In this document: positions 63,118 to 64,000 of the stretch, in pieces
How positions within the stretch are numbered: the first letter of the stretch is position 1
How the letters are laid out: every line of letters starts with the position of its first letter
Source: Bacteroidota bacterium
GTDB lineage: Bacteria; Bacteroidota; Bacteroidia; UBA8524
Assembly (NCBI GenBank): GCA_008933805.1
Contig: WBUH01000006.1
Coordinates: 164,775-228,774, forward strand
Length of the DNA: 64,000 nucleotides
Direction: 5' to 3'
Program-made: the position numbers and the translations under genes
The notes under the pieces: generated by a model
Seen by the model: only the letters and a program-made list of their open reading frames with translations
Database searches by the model: none
Told to the model about the DNA's origin: nothing

Positions 63118-64000
63118 TGAACAAGAATGGCTGTCAGCAATGGCAGCCATTTCTTTTATAAATAAGCCTTCGGGCTTGGTTCGATACTCAGAACCATCAA
63201 AAATCAGCTTTCCGTTAACTATCGAACCAATCAATATTCGCTTACCTTCAAGGTCAAGTTCTCTCCATAAATTTTGCAGGTTGCTCAATACAGAAAACGC
63301 AAACTCCATACCTTTAATCGTTTCAGAAACGTCAATATCATGCTCTTCTTTCTCCAACCTCAACTTGGCGATCTCGTCCTTATACGAAGACTTGAGGTTT
63401 TCATAATCGGTATCATCCACTTTGCCTTCAACATACAACCGACCAAGCTTTACCAAAGAGTCTTCGGTTTTTGCGATTTCACTTTTTATACGCTCTAACT
63501 CCTTCTTTCTGGCTTCATCATCTTTCATAAACATCGACTCAAACAATTGTATATAGTTTTCTGTATGTTCCGGTTTAAGGCTCACCGTTGCAAGCCACTC
63601 ATCAAACGCATCATTGGCAGCATCCGACCTAAAGCGAGTAGGGCATCCCTTTTGACAGTGATAATAAAAGTGCTTTACACCGTTTCGAGAGCGGGAAGCA
63701 CTCCCCGTCAAATTACCTCCGCATATGGGGCATTCCAAAAACCCGCGCAATGGCAATTCCTCTTTTGCGGTTTTCGGTTTACCATGGCTTTCCTTTTCTC
63801 CCTTAGCTACAGATTGAACCTTATCAAACAACTCTTCTGACACCAAACCTTCATGTACCCCTTTGACCATTACTTCCGCTTCTGCCTTGTCCGCTTTAAT
63901 CACAATACTGCCCGCATACAACCTGTTATGAAAAACATTGGAAAATGCAGCGCGGGAAAGCGTCAAACCTTTTGGTAGAAGCATTTTACGAATTGTTTGT
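63079..64000 (-). CDS. Large serine recombinase, C-terminal part (5' end outside window)
   Basis: The frame is open to the window edge (residues upstream of the ATG at 63984 read QTIRK), so the catalytic resolvase domain is outside. Visible parts: end of the recombinase domain (SRAAFSNVFHNRLYAGSIVI), a zinc ribbon (FLECPICGGNL then YYHCQKGCPTRF: CxxC and CxxxC), a coiled coil rich in Lys/Glu (~140-215) and a C-terminal segment ending RTRIELVSHP. Large serine recombinases integrate and excise phages and mobile islands. The overlap with tRNA-Glu marks the left end of such an element. It also contains the tRNA's probable terminator. Confidence 0.88.
   Translation of the reverse strand, partial: QTIRKMLLPKGLTLSRAAFSNVFHNRLYAGSIVIKADKAEAEVMVKGVHEGLVSEELFDKVQSVAKGEKESHGKPKTAKEELPLRGFLECPICGGNLTGSASRSRNGVKHFYYHCQKGCPTRFRSDAANDAFDEWLATVSLKPEHTENYIQLFESMFMKDDEARKKELERIKSEIAKTEDSLVKLGRLYVEGKVDDTDYENLKSSYKDEIAKLRLEKEEHDIDVSETIKGMEFAFSVLSNLQNLWRELDLEGKRILIGSIVNGKLIFDGSEYRTKPEGLFIKEMAAIADSHSCSVARTRIELVSHP
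63129..63157 (+). terminator. Terminator-like hairpin after tRNA-Glu
   Basis: GGCTGTC / GGCAGCC stem with a 6-nt loop followed by ATTTCTTTT. It lies 12 nt past the tRNA end and is inside the antisense recombinase coding region. Confidence 0.6.

Overview
The window is a 64 kb chromosomal piece of a Bacteroidota bacterium. Taxonomic evidence seen in the sequence: a type IX secretion C-terminal sorting domain, the gliding ABC-transporter genes gldF and gldG, a SusC/OAR-style TonB-dependent receptor with a carboxypeptidase-like regulatory domain, a MurF-Alr fusion, two DUF2723 (GT117-like) membrane proteins, start sites without Shine-Dalgarno sequences, and many copies of the Bacteroidota -7 promoter box TAnnTTTG. 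Most of it is ordinary chromosome with small operons on both strands. The atypical parts are two repeat-rich non-coding regions and the right edge.

Layout. 1-5.3 kb: an exported three-gene set of CHASE2 protein (cut by the window), FecR/DUF928-like protein and secreted caspase-TPR protein. 5.3-9.5 kb: two RNA methyltransferases (RsmF-like, RlmB), an acyl-CoA-dehydrogenase-like flavoprotein and a 2OG-Fe(II) oxygenase. 9.5-16 kb: TonB receptor plus a very large T9SS-secreted protein built from two near-identical 510-codon units. 16-26.3 kb: methyltransferase, tandem DUF2723 paralogues, TPR-AAA ATPase, GlcNAc-kinase-like protein and a small membrane protein. 26.4-31.2 kb (minus): rimP-nusA-infB, with a terminator-like hairpin in the leader. 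31.4-37.2 kb: GT39-like protein, then a cytochrome c maturation operon (CcmC/CcsA, CcmD-like, CcmE, CcmF). 37.3-40.7 kb: small barrel protein, DUF2520 oxidoreductase and, on the minus strand, a second GT-like membrane protein. 40.8-41.75 kb: non-coding tandem composite repeats. 41.75-50.4 kb: lipoprotein plus GH3/beta-lactamase fusion (minus), MurF-Alr, phosphoesterase and DoxX-like protein.

50.4-53.7 kb is the clearest accessory island: one AT-rich gene for an OLD/PARIS-like ATPase-TOPRIM protein lies between two inverted copies of a ~112-nt hairpin-rich repeat, with further repeats, a terminator and a possible gene remnant. 53.7-57.8 kb (minus): gldF-gldG and an LD-carboxypeptidase pair. 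57.8-62.8 kb: FAD oxidase, cysteine hydrolase with divergent AraC regulator, CHAP amidase and gapA. 63.0-64 kb: tRNA-Glu whose 3' half is overlapped antisense by the end of a large serine recombinase running off the window, which looks like the boundary of an integrated element.

A recurring pattern is that the TAnnTTTG box ends only 4-10 nt before the start codon at nine or more genes, so many transcripts are probably leaderless or nearly so. The best candidates for an undescribed system are the exported CHASE2/FecR/caspase-TPR cluster and the repeat-bounded ATPase-TOPRIM gene.
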